64,000 nt of DNA from Pseudomonas yangonensis (GTDB taxonomy: Bacteria > Pseudomonadota > Gammaproteobacteria > Pseudomonadales > Pseudomonadaceae), in assembly GCF_009932725.1 (NCBI RefSeq), contig NZ_BLJU01000009.1:1-64000 (forward strand). The letters run 5' to 3'. The translations under genes and the position numbers were made by a program. Below the pieces are notes generated by a model. That model searched no databases, was not told the origin of the DNA, and saw only the letters and a program-made list of their open reading frames with translations. How positions within the stretch are numbered: the stretch's first letter is position 1; each line of letters starts with the position of its first letter. Shown piece after piece: positions 56,420 to 64,000 of the stretch.

Positions 56420-58477
56420 ATGGCTTTTGAAGCAATGTTCCAGCCGATCCAGATCGGCAAACTGACCATCCGCAACCGTGTGCTTTCCACCGCACACGCC
56501 GAGGTCTACGCCACCGACGGCGGCATGACGACCGAGCGCTACGTCAAATACTACGAAGAGAAAGCCAAGGGCGGCATCGGTCTGGCCATCTGCGGCGGCT
56601 CGTCCGTGGTTGCCATCGACAGCCCGCAGGAGTGGTGGAGCTCGGTCAACCTGTCCACCGACCGTATCATTCCCCACTTCCAGAATCTTGCCGACGCCAT
56701 GCACAAGCACGGCGCCAAGATCATGATCCAGATTACCCACATGGGTCGTCGCTCGCGCTGGGACGGTTTCAACTGGCCGACCCTGATGTCCCCGTCCGGC
56801 ATCCGCGAACCCGTACACCGCGCCACTTGCAAGACCATCGAGGTCGAGGAAATCTGGCGCATCATCGGTAACTACGCCCAGGCCGCACGCCGGGCCAAGG
56901 AAGGCGGCCTGGACGGCGTCGAGCTGTCCGCCGTGCACCAGCACCTGATCGACCAGTTCTGGTCGCCGCGCGTGAACAAGCGTACCGACGAGTGGGGCGG
57001 CACCTTCGAAGGCCGGATGAAATTCGGTCTGGAAGTGCTCAAGGCCGTACGCGCCGAAGTCGGCGACGATTTCTGCGTCGGCATGCGCATCACCGGTGAC
57101 GAATTCCACCCCGATGGTCTGTCGCATGAGGACATGAAGCAGATCGCGGCCTACTACGACGCCACCGGCATGCTCGACTTCATCGGCGTAGTGGGCTCGG
57201 GTTGCGACACCCACAACACCCTGGCCAACGTCATCCCGAACATGAGCTTTCCGCCGGAGCCTTTCCTGCACCTGGCGGCCGGCATCAAGGAAGTGGTCAA
57301 GGTGCCGGTGCTGCACGCGCAGAACATCAAGGACCCGAACCAGGCCACCCGTATTCTCGAGGGTGGTTACGTCGACATGGTCGGCATGACCCGCGCGCAC
57401 ATGGCTGACCCCCACCTGATCGCCAAGATCAAGATGGGCCAGGTCGACCAGATCAAGCAGTGCGTCGGTGCCAACTACTGCATCGATCGCCAGTATCAGG
57501 GCCTGGACGTGCTGTGCATCCAGAACGCTGCCACCAGCCGCGAATACATGGGCGTACCGCATATCATCGAGAAATCCACCGGGCCCAAGCGCAAGGTGGT
57601 GATCGTCGGTGGCGGCCCGGCCGGCATGGAGGCAGCCCGCGTGGCAGCCGAACGCGGCCATGACATCACCCTGTTCGAAAAGCAGGAACAACTGGGCGGC
57701 CAGATCACCCTGGCGGCCAAGGCGCCGCAACGCGACCAGATTGCCGGTATCACCCGCTGGTACCAGCTGGAGCTCGCTCGCCTGGGCGTCGATCTGCGTC
57801 TGGGCACTGCAGCCGATGAAGCCAGCATCCTCGATCTGCGTCCGGATATCGTGGTACTGGCCAACGGCGGCCACTCCTTCATCGAGCAGAACGAGCACTG
57901 GGGCGCTGCCGAGGGTCTGGTCGTCAGCAGCTGGGATGTACTGGCTGGCAAGGTCGAACCGGGCAAGAACGTGCTGGTGTACGACACCATCTGCGAATTC
58001 ACCGGCATGTCCGTCGCCGACTTCCTCGCCGACAAGGGCTCGCAGGTGGAGATCGTCACCGACGACATCAAGCCGGGTGTGGCCATGGGCGGGACCACCT
58101 TCCCCACCTACTACCGCAGCCTGTATCCGAAAGAAGTCATCATGACCGGCGACCTGATGCTGGAGAAGGTCTACCGCGAGGGCGACAAGCTGGTTGCCGT
58201 ACTCGAAAACGAGTACACCGGCGCCAAGGAAGAGCGCGTTGTCGACCAGGTGGTCGTGGAGAACGGCGTGCGTCCGGACGAAAGCCTGTACTACGCCCTC
58301 AAGGAAGGTTCGCGCAACAAGGGTCAGATCGACGTCGAAGCGCTGTTCGCGATCAAGCCTCAGCCTTGCCTGAGCGAGACCGGTGGCTACCTGCTGTTCC
58401 GCATCGGCGACTGCGTGGCCCAGCGCAATACCCACGCGGCGATCTACGACGCCTTGCGCCTGTGCAAGGACTTCTGA
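56420..58477 (+). CDS. dgcA: Dimethylglycine demethylase subunit DgcA
   Basis: A 685-residue flavoprotein of the trimethylamine dehydrogenase / dienoyl-CoA reductase layout. It has an OYE-like FMN barrel (residues 1 to about 340), a cysteine-rich linker, and an FAD/NAD-type domain with GGGPAG at 397-402. It removes a methyl from dimethylglycine to give sarcosine. The Fe-S linker carries only Cys348, Cys354 and Cys366; the second Cys of the CxxCxxC pattern is Ala351. The FMN-barrel motif VELSAVHQHLIDQFWSPRVN is intact. It precedes dgcB. Confidence 0.93.
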   Translation: MAFEAMFQPIQIGKLTIRNRVLSTAHAEVYATDGGMTTERYVKYYEEKAKGGIGLAICGGSSVVAIDSPQEWWSSVNLSTDRIIPHFQNLADAMHKHGAKIMIQITHMGRRSRWDGFNWPTLMSPSGIREPVHRATCKTIEVEEIWRIIGNYAQAARRAKEGGLDGVELSAVHQHLIDQFWSPRVNKRTDEWGGTFEGRMKFGLEVLKAVRAEVGDDFCVGMRITGDEFHPDGLSHEDMKQIAAYYDATGMLDFIGVVGSGCDTHNTLANVIPNMSFPPEPFLHLAAGIKEVVKVPVLHAQNIKDPNQATRILEGGYVDMVGMTRAHMADPHLIAKIKMGQVDQIKQCVGANYCIDRQYQGLDVLCIQNAATSREYMGVPHIIEKSTGPKRKVVIVGGGPAGMEAARVAAERGHDITLFEKQEQLGGQITLAAKAPQRDQIAGITRWYQLELARLGVDLRLGTAADEASILDLRPDIVVLANGGHSFIEQNEHWGAAEGLVVSSWDVLAGKVEPGKNVLVYDTICEFTGMSVADFLADKGSQVEIVTDDIKPGVAMGGTTFPTYYRSLYPKEVIMTGDLMLEKVYREGDKLVAVLENEYTGAKEERVVDQVVVENGVRPDESLYYALKEGSRNKGQIDVEALFAIKPQPCLSETGGYLLFRIGDCVAQRNTHAAIYDALRLCKDF

Positions 58478-58483
58478 TGCTGG

Positions 58484-58610
58484 TCTCCCCTCTCCCATGC
58501 TTCTTTTACGGAAAGCCGGGAGAGGGGTCGGGGGAGAGGGGCCGTTGGGCAGTGCCTTTCGGTCCCTGCTCCCCCTCTGCCTAACCCTCTCCCCGCAGGG
58601 GCGAGGGGAC
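58484..58610. repeat. CCCTCTCCC-class repeat between dgcA and dgcB
   Basis: CCCCTCTCCCATGCTTCTTT with GGGAGAGGGGTCGGGGGAGA, then AACCCTCTCCCCGC / GGGGCGAGGGG, fills most of the 174-base gap. It is the same class as 50031 and 51251. Confidence 0.75.
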
Positions 58611-58651
58611 TGAACCGTGTTGTTTTCCGGTCCCGCGAAGGAGACCACAAG

Positions 58652-60613
58652 ATGTTGAACACCATTCTCCCAATCCTGCTCTTCGCCGCCCTGGCCCTTG
58701 CGGTCATTGGCGCGGCCAAGCGCTTTTTCATGTGGCGTCGCGGCCGACCGTCGAAGGTCGACTGGATCGGCGGCCTGCTGAAGATGCCGCGCCGCTACCT
58801 GGTCGATCTGCACCATGTGGTCGAACGCGACAAGTACATGTCCAAGACCCACGTGGCCACTGCAGGTGGCTTCGTTCTCGCGGCGCTGCTGGCCATCGTC
58901 GTGCACGGTTTCGGCCTGCATAACCGTATCCTCGGCTTCGCCCTGCTGGCGGCCACGGTGCTGATGTTCGTCGGCGCCCTGTTCGTTGCCAAGCGTCGCC
59001 TGGATCCGCCGGCGCGCCTGTCGAAAGGCCCGTGGATGCGCCTGCCGAAAAGCCTGCTGATGTTCGCCGCCAGCTTCTTCATCGCCACACTGCCGGTAGC
59101 GGGCATCCTGCCCGAGAACTTCGGTGGCTGGGTGTTGGCCGTCATCCTCGCCGTTGGCGTGGCCTGGGGTGTGTCCGAGCTGTTCTTCGGCATGACCTGG
59201 GGCGGGCCGATGAAACACGCCTTCGCCGGTGCCCTGCACCTGGCCTGGCACCGCCGCGCCGAACGCTTCGGTGGCGGTCGTTCGACCGGCCTCAAAGCCC
59301 TCGATCTGGACAACCCGAAAGCCCCGCTGGGTGTTGAAAAGCCCACCGACTTCACCTGGAACCAGCTACTGGGCTTCGACGCCTGCGTGCAGTGCGGCAA
59401 GTGCGAGGCCATGTGCCCGGCCTTCGCCGCTGGCCAGCCGCTGAACCCGAAGAAGCTGATCCAGGATATGGTCATCGGCCTGGCCGGTGGCAATGACGCC
59501 AAGTTCGCCGGTTCGCCCTACCCCGGCAAGCCGCTGGGCGAACATAGCGGCGGCCCGCACCAGCCGATCGTGTCGCTGCAGGGCAAGGCGCTGGTGGATG
59601 CCGAGACCCTCTGGTCGTGCACCACTTGCCGCGCCTGCGTCGAGGAGTGCCCGATGATGATCGAGCACGTCGATGCCATCGTCGATATGCGCCGTCATCT
59701 CACCCTCGAGAAGGGCGCCACCCCGAACAAGGGTGCCGAGGTGCTGGACAACCTGATCGCCACCGACAACCCGGGCGGCTTCAATCCCGGCGGCCGCCTC
59801 AACTGGGCCGCCGACCTGAACCTGCCGCTGCTTGCCGACAAGCAAGAGACCGACGTGCTGTTCTGGGTCGGTGATGGCGCCTTCGACATGCGCAACCAGC
59901 GCACCCTGCGCGCCTTCGTCAAGATCCTCAAGGCTGCCGACGTCGACTTCGCCGTACTGGGCCTGGAAGAACGCGACAGCGGCGACGTGGCTCGCCGCCT
60001 GGGCGACGAAGCGACCTTCCAGCACCTGGCCAAGCGCAATATCGCCACCCTGGGCAAGTATCGCTTCAAGCGTATCGTCAGCTGCGACCCGCACAGCTTC
60101 CACGTGTTGAAGAACGAATACGGCGCACTCGGCGGCAACTACGAGGTACTGCACCACACCACCTATATCGAACAACTGGTCCGTGACGGCCTGCTGAACC
60201 TCGGTCAGAGCAAGGCTGGCAGCGTCACCTACCACGATCCATGCTACCTGGGCCGTTACAACGGCGAGTACGAAGCTCCGCGCTCAGTGCTCAAGGCCAT
60301 CGGTATCGAAGTCAGGGAAATGGAACGTTCGGGCTTCCGCTCGCGCTGCTGCGGTGGCGGTGGCGGCGCGCCGATCACCGATATCCCCGGCAAGCAGCGG
60401 ATCCCCGACATGCGCATGGTCGACATCAAGGAAACCGGCGCCGAACTGGTAGCCGTGGGTTGCCCGCAATGTACCGCGATGCTCGAAGGCGTGGTCGCAC
60501 CGCGCCCGGAAATCAAGGACATCGCCGAACTGGTGGCCGAAGTGTTGATCGAGGCTACCGAGGTGGCGGCCAAGCGACCGAACGCCAAGCGCGAACTGGC
60601 GGAGGTGCAGTGA
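58652..60613 (+). CDS. dgcB: Membrane Fe-S oxidoreductase subunit DgcB
   Basis: A 653-residue protein with several N-terminal membrane segments (about 4-24, 68-112 and 128-178). Two [4Fe-4S] ferredoxin motifs follow: CVQCGKCEAMC at Cys245/248/251/255 and CTTCRACVEEC at Cys323/326/329/333. The C-terminal half has the paired Cys-rich CCG domains of heterodisulfide-reductase D type (RSRCCGGGGG, VGCPQCTAML). It probably moves electrons from DgcA or the ETF towards the quinone pool. Its stop begins a TGATG junction. Confidence 0.92.
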   Translation: MLNTILPILLFAALALAVIGAAKRFFMWRRGRPSKVDWIGGLLKMPRRYLVDLHHVVERDKYMSKTHVATAGGFVLAALLAIVVHGFGLHNRILGFALLAATVLMFVGALFVAKRRLDPPARLSKGPWMRLPKSLLMFAASFFIATLPVAGILPENFGGWVLAVILAVGVAWGVSELFFGMTWGGPMKHAFAGALHLAWHRRAERFGGGRSTGLKALDLDNPKAPLGVEKPTDFTWNQLLGFDACVQCGKCEAMCPAFAAGQPLNPKKLIQDMVIGLAGGNDAKFAGSPYPGKPLGEHSGGPHQPIVSLQGKALVDAETLWSCTTCRACVEECPMMIEHVDAIVDMRRHLTLEKGATPNKGAEVLDNLIATDNPGGFNPGGRLNWAADLNLPLLADKQETDVLFWVGDGAFDMRNQRTLRAFVKILKAADVDFAVLGLEERDSGDVARRLGDEATFQHLAKRNIATLGKYRFKRIVSCDPHSFHVLKNEYGALGGNYEVLHHTTYIEQLVRDGLLNLGQSKAGSVTYHDPCYLGRYNGEYEAPRSVLKAIGIEVREMERSGFRSRCCGGGGGAPITDIPGKQRIPDMRMVDIKETGAELVAVGCPQCTAMLEGVVAPRPEIKDIAELVAEVLIEATEVAAKRPNAKRELAEVQ

Positions 60614-60654
60614 TGAAACGACAACCCCAGCGCACTCAGGAGGCCCAGGCATGA
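60613..60654 (+). CDS. Possible 13-codon coupling ORF between dgcB and etfA-like gene
   Basis: An ATG overlapping the dgcB stop (TGATG) opens MKRQPQRTQEAQA and stops in an ATGA overlap with the next start. It contains the SD (CAGGAGG, 60637-60643) of the following gene. It may be a re-initiation bridge or chance. Confidence 0.3.
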   Translation: MKRQPQRTQEAQA

Positions 60655-61883
60655 GCGACATCATCCGCCGCGACCCTCGCGCCGAGTGGATCGCCCGTAA
60701 CCGCCTGCATCCGCTCCATGCGGCCATGCAGAGCCAGAATCAGACCAGCTGGATGGGCCCCAACGGCATCATCCGCAAGAACCCGCACGCCATCGCCGCC
60801 GGTTTCATCGGCCCGGCGGGGCTCAAGCGTATCGATCGCAGCGGTGCTCAGCAGGGCACCGCCGGCAAACGCAGCAGTGCCAGCGTCGAGGTGCAGCTGC
60901 CGCTGCACGTCATCGAGCAACCGGCCTTCCACATCTGCGTGGTACCGGACATGGTCGGCGGCCGTCTGTCCAGCCATGACAAGGACCTGCTCGGCCTGGC
61001 CCGCAAGCTGGCTGGCGATAGCGGCGCTGTGGTTGCCGTGATATTCGGCGAGGACAAGGAAAGCGCCTTCGATACGGCCGGCGTCGACCGCCTGCTGCGC
61101 ATCGCCGGTGACACCTTCGACGGCTACGCGCCGGAAGCCCGCGTACTGGCCCTGAGCGCTGTGGAGAGCCAGCTGGCGCCGCGCCACTGGCTGCTGCCCG
61201 ACAGCCGCACCGGCGGCGGTGAACTGGGCCGGCGCCTGGCCGCCAAGCTCGGCGAGCGTCCTGCCACCCGTGTTTGGCAGGTCGCAGGCGAGCAGGCCAC
61301 CGGGCGGGCCGGCAGTGGTCAGCAGGATATCCAGCGCGCGCTGCCTCGACTGATCCTGGCTGCCGCCGAGTGCGCCGAGCCGGTCAGCGAAACCCGTCAT
61401 GAGGTCCGTCCGCTGGAGCTGGCCGAAAAGGTCGCCCACAGTCTGCCGCGTATCGAGGACCTCGGCCCGGTAGCCGTGGACCCGGCGCAGATCCCCATGG
61501 CCGAGGCCGAGTTCATTCTTTCCGGCGGCAACGGCGTGAAGGATTGGGACCTGTTCCACCAGGCCGCCGTCGCCCTCGGTGCCACCGAAGGCGCCTCGCG
61601 CGTGGCGGTGGACGATGGCTTCATGCCGCGTGACCGTCAGGTCGGCGCCACAGGCACCTGGGTCACCGCCCGCGTCTACCTGGCGGTGGGTATTTCCGGC
61701 GCCATCCAGCACCTGCAAGGTATCGGCGCCTGCGACAAGGTCGTCGCGGTGAACATGGATCCTGGCTGCGACATGATCAAACGTGCCGATCTCTCGGTGA
61801 TCGGCGACTCGGCGGCGATCCTTCGCGCGCTGATGGAGCGCGTCGCCGCCTGGCGCCAGGAGGGCAAGCGTGAAGCGGCCTGA
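60651..61883 (+). CDS. Electron-transfer flavoprotein alpha-like subunit
   Basis: A 410-residue ETF-alpha homologue, longer than the usual 310 or so because of an N-terminal extension of about 80 residues (RRDPRAEWIARNRLHP...). The FAD domain keeps YLAVGISGAIQHLQG near residue 345. It differs at usual FAD contacts: SGGNG where SGGRG is typical, and TGTWVTARVY where TGKxVxPxLY is typical. It likely carries electrons from DgcA in a complex with the next gene product. CAGGAGG lies seven bases before the ATG. Confidence 0.88.
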   Translation: MSDIIRRDPRAEWIARNRLHPLHAAMQSQNQTSWMGPNGIIRKNPHAIAAGFIGPAGLKRIDRSGAQQGTAGKRSSASVEVQLPLHVIEQPAFHICVVPDMVGGRLSSHDKDLLGLARKLAGDSGAVVAVIFGEDKESAFDTAGVDRLLRIAGDTFDGYAPEARVLALSAVESQLAPRHWLLPDSRTGGGELGRRLAAKLGERPATRVWQVAGEQATGRAGSGQQDIQRALPRLILAAAECAEPVSETRHEVRPLELAEKVAHSLPRIEDLGPVAVDPAQIPMAEAEFILSGGNGVKDWDLFHQAAVALGATEGASRVAVDDGFMPRDRQVGATGTWVTARVYLAVGISGAIQHLQGIGACDKVVAVNMDPGCDMIKRADLSVIGDSAAILRALMERVAAWRQEGKREAA

Positions 61884-61902
61884 TCCTCACCAATACGCCC
61901 TC

Positions 61903-61967
61903 GTGGGAGGGGCTTCAGCCGCGACAGATCGCGCGTATGGCCATATCGCGGCTAAAGCCGCTCCCAC
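61903..61967. repeat. REP-type palindrome pair inside the operon
   Basis: GTGGGAGGGGCTTCAGCCGC at 61903 and its near-exact inverse ending at 61967 (CGGCTAAAGCCGCTCCCAC) lie between the two ETF subunit genes. It is the same class as 35414-35500. Confidence 0.9.
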
Positions 61968-61984
61968 GGTTCGAGGTTGCCCAA

Positions 61985-62758
61985 ATGACTGATCTGAATA
62001 TCGTCGCCCTGGTCTCGGTCGGCGCCCACCCGACCTCAGCCCGCGCCCGTCGCGCCGAGCAGGATGCCCGCGCGGTGGAACTCGGCCTGCGTCTGGCCGG
62101 ACAGAACCTGCAATTGCTGCATGCCGGCGACCCACAGGCCGAAGCGCTGCGCGGCTACCTGGGCATGGGCCTGGAACAGCTCGACGTGCTTGAACAGCCG
62201 GAAGGCGCCGACGCCCTGCCGCTGCTGGTCGACTACCTGCAAGGCAGTCGCACGCAGCTGGTACTCACCGGCAGCCAGGCGGAAACCGGCGAAGGCTCCG
62301 GCATGTTGCCGTTCCTGCTGGCCGAGCGCCTGGGCTGGCCGATGGTGGTTGGCCTGGCCGAAGTGGAGAAGGTCGAGAACGGCGTGGCGCAGGTGCTGCA
62401 GGCACTGCCACGTGGCCAGCGTCGCCGCCTCAAGGTACGCCTGCCGTGCGTGGCCAGCGTCGACAATGCCGCCCCGGTCGCGCGCCAGAGTGCCTTCGGG
62501 CCGGCTCGCCGTGGCCAGATCGAAGCTCATGAAGTCACCGTGATAGACGACCCACTGCTGGCCGAAGCCAGCCTGCAGCCGGCCAAACCACGACCGAAAC
62601 GCCTGAAGGTGATCAAAGCCAAGACCGGTGCAGAACGCATGAAGGCCGCGACGGCCAAAGCCAGTGGTGGTGGTGGCAAGATACTCAAGGATGTCTCGCC
62701 ACAGGAGGGTGCGGAGGCTATCTTCAACCTGCTGGTCGAAGAAGGCGTTCTGCGCTAG
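61985..62758 (+). CDS. Electron-transfer flavoprotein beta-like subunit
   Basis: A 257-residue ETF-beta homologue. It has LVSVGAHPTS at the start, then the nucleotide-binding VLTGSQAETGEGSGMLPFLL region near residues 92-112 and LPCVASVDNA. The usual beta C-terminal end ILKDVSPQEGAEAIFNLLVEEGVL is present. A Lys-rich insertion (KPRPKRLKVIKAKTGAERMK) precedes it. The start is at 61985 with GAGG upstream; the frame extends back 16 codons into the REP element. It pairs with the alpha-like subunit. Confidence 0.88.
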   Translation: MTDLNIVALVSVGAHPTSARARRAEQDARAVELGLRLAGQNLQLLHAGDPQAEALRGYLGMGLEQLDVLEQPEGADALPLLVDYLQGSRTQLVLTGSQAETGEGSGMLPFLLAERLGWPMVVGLAEVEKVENGVAQVLQALPRGQRRRLKVRLPCVASVDNAAPVARQSAFGPARRGQIEAHEVTVIDDPLLAEASLQPAKPRPKRLKVIKAKTGAERMKAATAKASGGGGKILKDVSPQEGAEAIFNLLVEEGVLR

Positions 62759-62842
62759 CAGGCGGTTGAAATACTGCCTGCATCGCCCTTGCCGCTTCGT
62801 CTACGTTGTTAAACGCCTGCTTTGCCACAAGGAGTCACGACC

Positions 62843-63094
62843 ATGATGCACGCCGACCTCATCGACCAGGAAGATTTCCGCGAACGCCTGGTTGCACTGG
62901 GCCTGAGTATTCCTGCAGGCGCCACGCCGGAGCAATCCTGCGAGCTGGCCGTCAGCGGCCTCAGTCCGGAGCGTGCCGCGGCCCTGCGCCGCCTGGTGGA
63001 AGAGCTGCTCGGCGGCAGCGCTACCCTGCTGCCGAATGTGCGCGAAGCCATCAGTCGTCATCTGCTGCCGGCGCTGGTTCCAAAGCCGGCCTGA
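62843..63094 (+). CDS. Small conserved protein at the end of the dgc operon
   Basis: An 83-residue, Leu/Ala-rich, probably all-helical protein (MMHADLIDQEDFRERL...). AAGGAG lies eight bases before ATG 62843. No signal peptide, Cys cluster or known domain is seen. Its place 84 bases after the ETF-beta-like gene and before a strong terminator suggests it is cotranscribed with the dimethylglycine genes. Function unknown. Confidence 0.75.
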   Translation: MMHADLIDQEDFRERLVALGLSIPAGATPEQSCELAVSGLSPERAAALRRLVEELLGGSATLLPNVREAISRHLLPALVPKPA

Positions 63095-63139
63095 GCGAAC
63101 GGCGCGGTGCAGGCTGCGACGCACGCACCAAAGCTCAAA

Positions 63140-63170
63140 AAAAACGGGGCGCCAGTGGCGCCCCGTTTTT
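63140..63170. terminator. Bidirectional terminator (dgc operon / gbdR)
   Basis: A perfect 14-bp inverted repeat AAAAACGGGGCGCC (63140-63153) / GGCGCCCCGTTTTT (63157-63170), loop AGT, between the convergent small gene and gbdR. Confidence 0.95.
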
Positions 63171-63184
63171 CATCGCAGCCCGAC

Positions 63185-64000
63185 TCAGATCCGTACGCTG
63201 GCGAATGTCGACTCGCCCTGAGCACGACTCAGCGCCAGTACCGCACTGGAGTTGACCTGATGATGTTCGGGAATCGGCAGTAGCGCCACCAGGTTGTGAC
63301 CCTGCTGGCCAGCACGCTCGTCGCGCGGCGGAATGCCGAAATACTCGCGGTAGCACTTGGAGAAGTGCGGGGTGGAAACGAAGCCGCACACCGAAGCCAC
63401 TTCGATGATCGACATGCTGGTCTGCTTCAGTAGCTGACGTGCACGGATCAGACGCAGCTTGAGGTAGTAGCGCGACGGCGAGCAGTGCAGGTACTTCTGG
63501 AACAAACGCTCGAGCTGACGACGGGAAATGTCGACGAAGCAGGCCAGCTCGTCGAGGTCGATCGGCTCCTCCAGGTTAGCCTCCATCAGCGCGACGATCT
63601 CCTGCAGCTTTGGCTGGTTGCTGCCGAGCATGTGCTTGAGCGGTACGCGCTGGTGATCCTGTTCGTTGCGGATGCGCTCGTAGATGAACATCTCGGAAAT
63701 GCCGGCCGCCAGTTCACGCCCGTGCTGCTGACCGATCAGGTGCAGCATCATGTCCATCGGCGCGGTGCCGCCGGACGAGGTATTGCGATTGCGGTCGATG
63801 GAGAACAGGCGGGTGGTGATGGCCGCACGCGGGAAGGCTTCCTGCATCGAGGCCAGACATTCCCAGTGCACGCTGCAATCGTAGCCATCGAGCAGTCCGG
63901 CCTTGGCCAGCGCCCAGCTGCCGGTGCATACCGCGCCAAGCTGGCGGCCCTGGCGTGCCTGCAGCTGCAACCAGCTGACATGCTCGCGCTTGACGCTGTG
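63185..64000 (-). CDS. gbdR: GATase1/AraC-type regulator GbdR, N-terminus cut by window
   Basis: The last 271 residues are inside the window; the frame is open to base 64000 and begins there with HSVKREHVSW, so about 95 N-terminal residues are missing. The DJ-1-like domain end (GAVCTGSWALAKAGLLDG with its Cys) and the C-terminal AraC double HTH (ISRRQLERLFQKYLHCSPSR and VASVCGFVSTPHFSKCYRE) match P. aeruginosa GbdR closely. GbdR activates betaine and dimethylglycine catabolism genes, including dgc. The Ser/Ala-rich tail is variable. Confidence 0.92.
   Translation of the reverse strand, partial: HSVKREHVSWLQLQARQGRQLGAVCTGSWALAKAGLLDGYDCSVHWECLASMQEAFPRAAITTRLFSIDRNRNTSSGGTAPMDMMLHLIGQQHGRELAAGISEMFIYERIRNEQDHQRVPLKHMLGSNQPKLQEIVALMEANLEEPIDLDELACFVDISRRQLERLFQKYLHCSPSRYYLKLRLIRARQLLKQTSMSIIEVASVCGFVSTPHFSKCYREYFGIPPRDERAGQQGHNLVALLPIPEHHQVNSSAVLALSRAQGESTFASVRI

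Noticed and set aside
56321..59251. 976-residue open frame opposite dgcA and dgcB
   Set aside because: It spans two recognised genes and the repeat between them; no domain is visible and it has the His/Asp/Val-rich look of antisense frames.

Overview
The window is a 64 kb chromosomal segment of a high-GC gammaproteobacterium, almost certainly a Pseudomonas of the P. mendocina / P. oleovorans / P. pseudoalcaligenes type. The reasons are the gene order (pilMNOPQ-aroKB-damX; ponA; priA; argS-hslVU; phaC1ZC2D/phaFI; ubiEJB-hisIE-tatABC; fbp; estA; carnitine and dimethylglycine genes), the medium-chain-length PHA cluster with two synthases, and Pseudomonas-type REP palindromes. I saw no rRNA, tRNA, insertion sequence, prophage or CRISPR array, and no gene-free stretch over 300 bases.

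Layout. (1) 1-7799, minus: the type IV pilus assembly operon pilMNOPQ, followed by aroK, aroB and a damX-like gene cut by the window edge. (2) 7981-21902: cell-wall, housekeeping and proteostasis genes: ponA, a single-domain malic enzyme, an M48 peptidase lipoprotein, a secreted nuclease, rpmE, priA, argS, a SPOR-domain protein, and hslVU behind what looks like a heat-shock promoter. (3) 21965-29309: the mcl-PHA locus, phaC1-phaZ-phaC2-phaD facing phaI-phaF and a small PHA-system protein. Very similar dyads precede both phaC1 and phaI. (4) 29457-35320: ubiE-ubiJ-ubiB-hisI-hisE-tatA-tatB-tatC-rsmE, tightly packed, with 1-8 bp overlaps at several junctions. (5) 35529-49517: mostly minus-strand genes: dtd, pip, small lipoproteins, blc, a DUF924 gene, fbp, the autotransporter esterase estA, a 7TM-PAS-GGDEF diguanylate cyclase, the membrane pair DUF2339/DUF3999, and a plus-strand cysteine-cluster protein. 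(6) 49539-64000: a catabolic block for quaternary amines. caiX-cdhC-cdhA-cdhB convert carnitine to glycine betaine, with divergent cdhR. A plus-strand operon (M19-like protein, DUF5943, dgcA, dgcB, two ETF-like subunits and a small protein) demethylates dimethylglycine. The 3' part of gbdR, the betaine/DMG-responsive regulator, closes the window.

How it fits together: the last 14 kb is a metabolic relay. Carnitine is bound by CaiX, oxidised and cleaved by CdhA/CdhC/CdhB to betaine, which is demethylated elsewhere to dimethylglycine. DgcA/DgcB and the dedicated ETF pair then take it to sarcosine. Two regulators of the same GATase1-AraC family flank the block.

The most unusual points are: an M19 'dipeptidase' that has lost three of its expected metal ligands; a DgcA whose iron-sulfur motif has three rather than four cysteines; a divergent ETF pair; a 16.6-copy heptamer array beside the ponA terminator; a perfect 19-bp palindrome filling the spacer of the putative ubiE promoter; and several classes of palindromic intergenic repeats, one of them between the two ETF genes.
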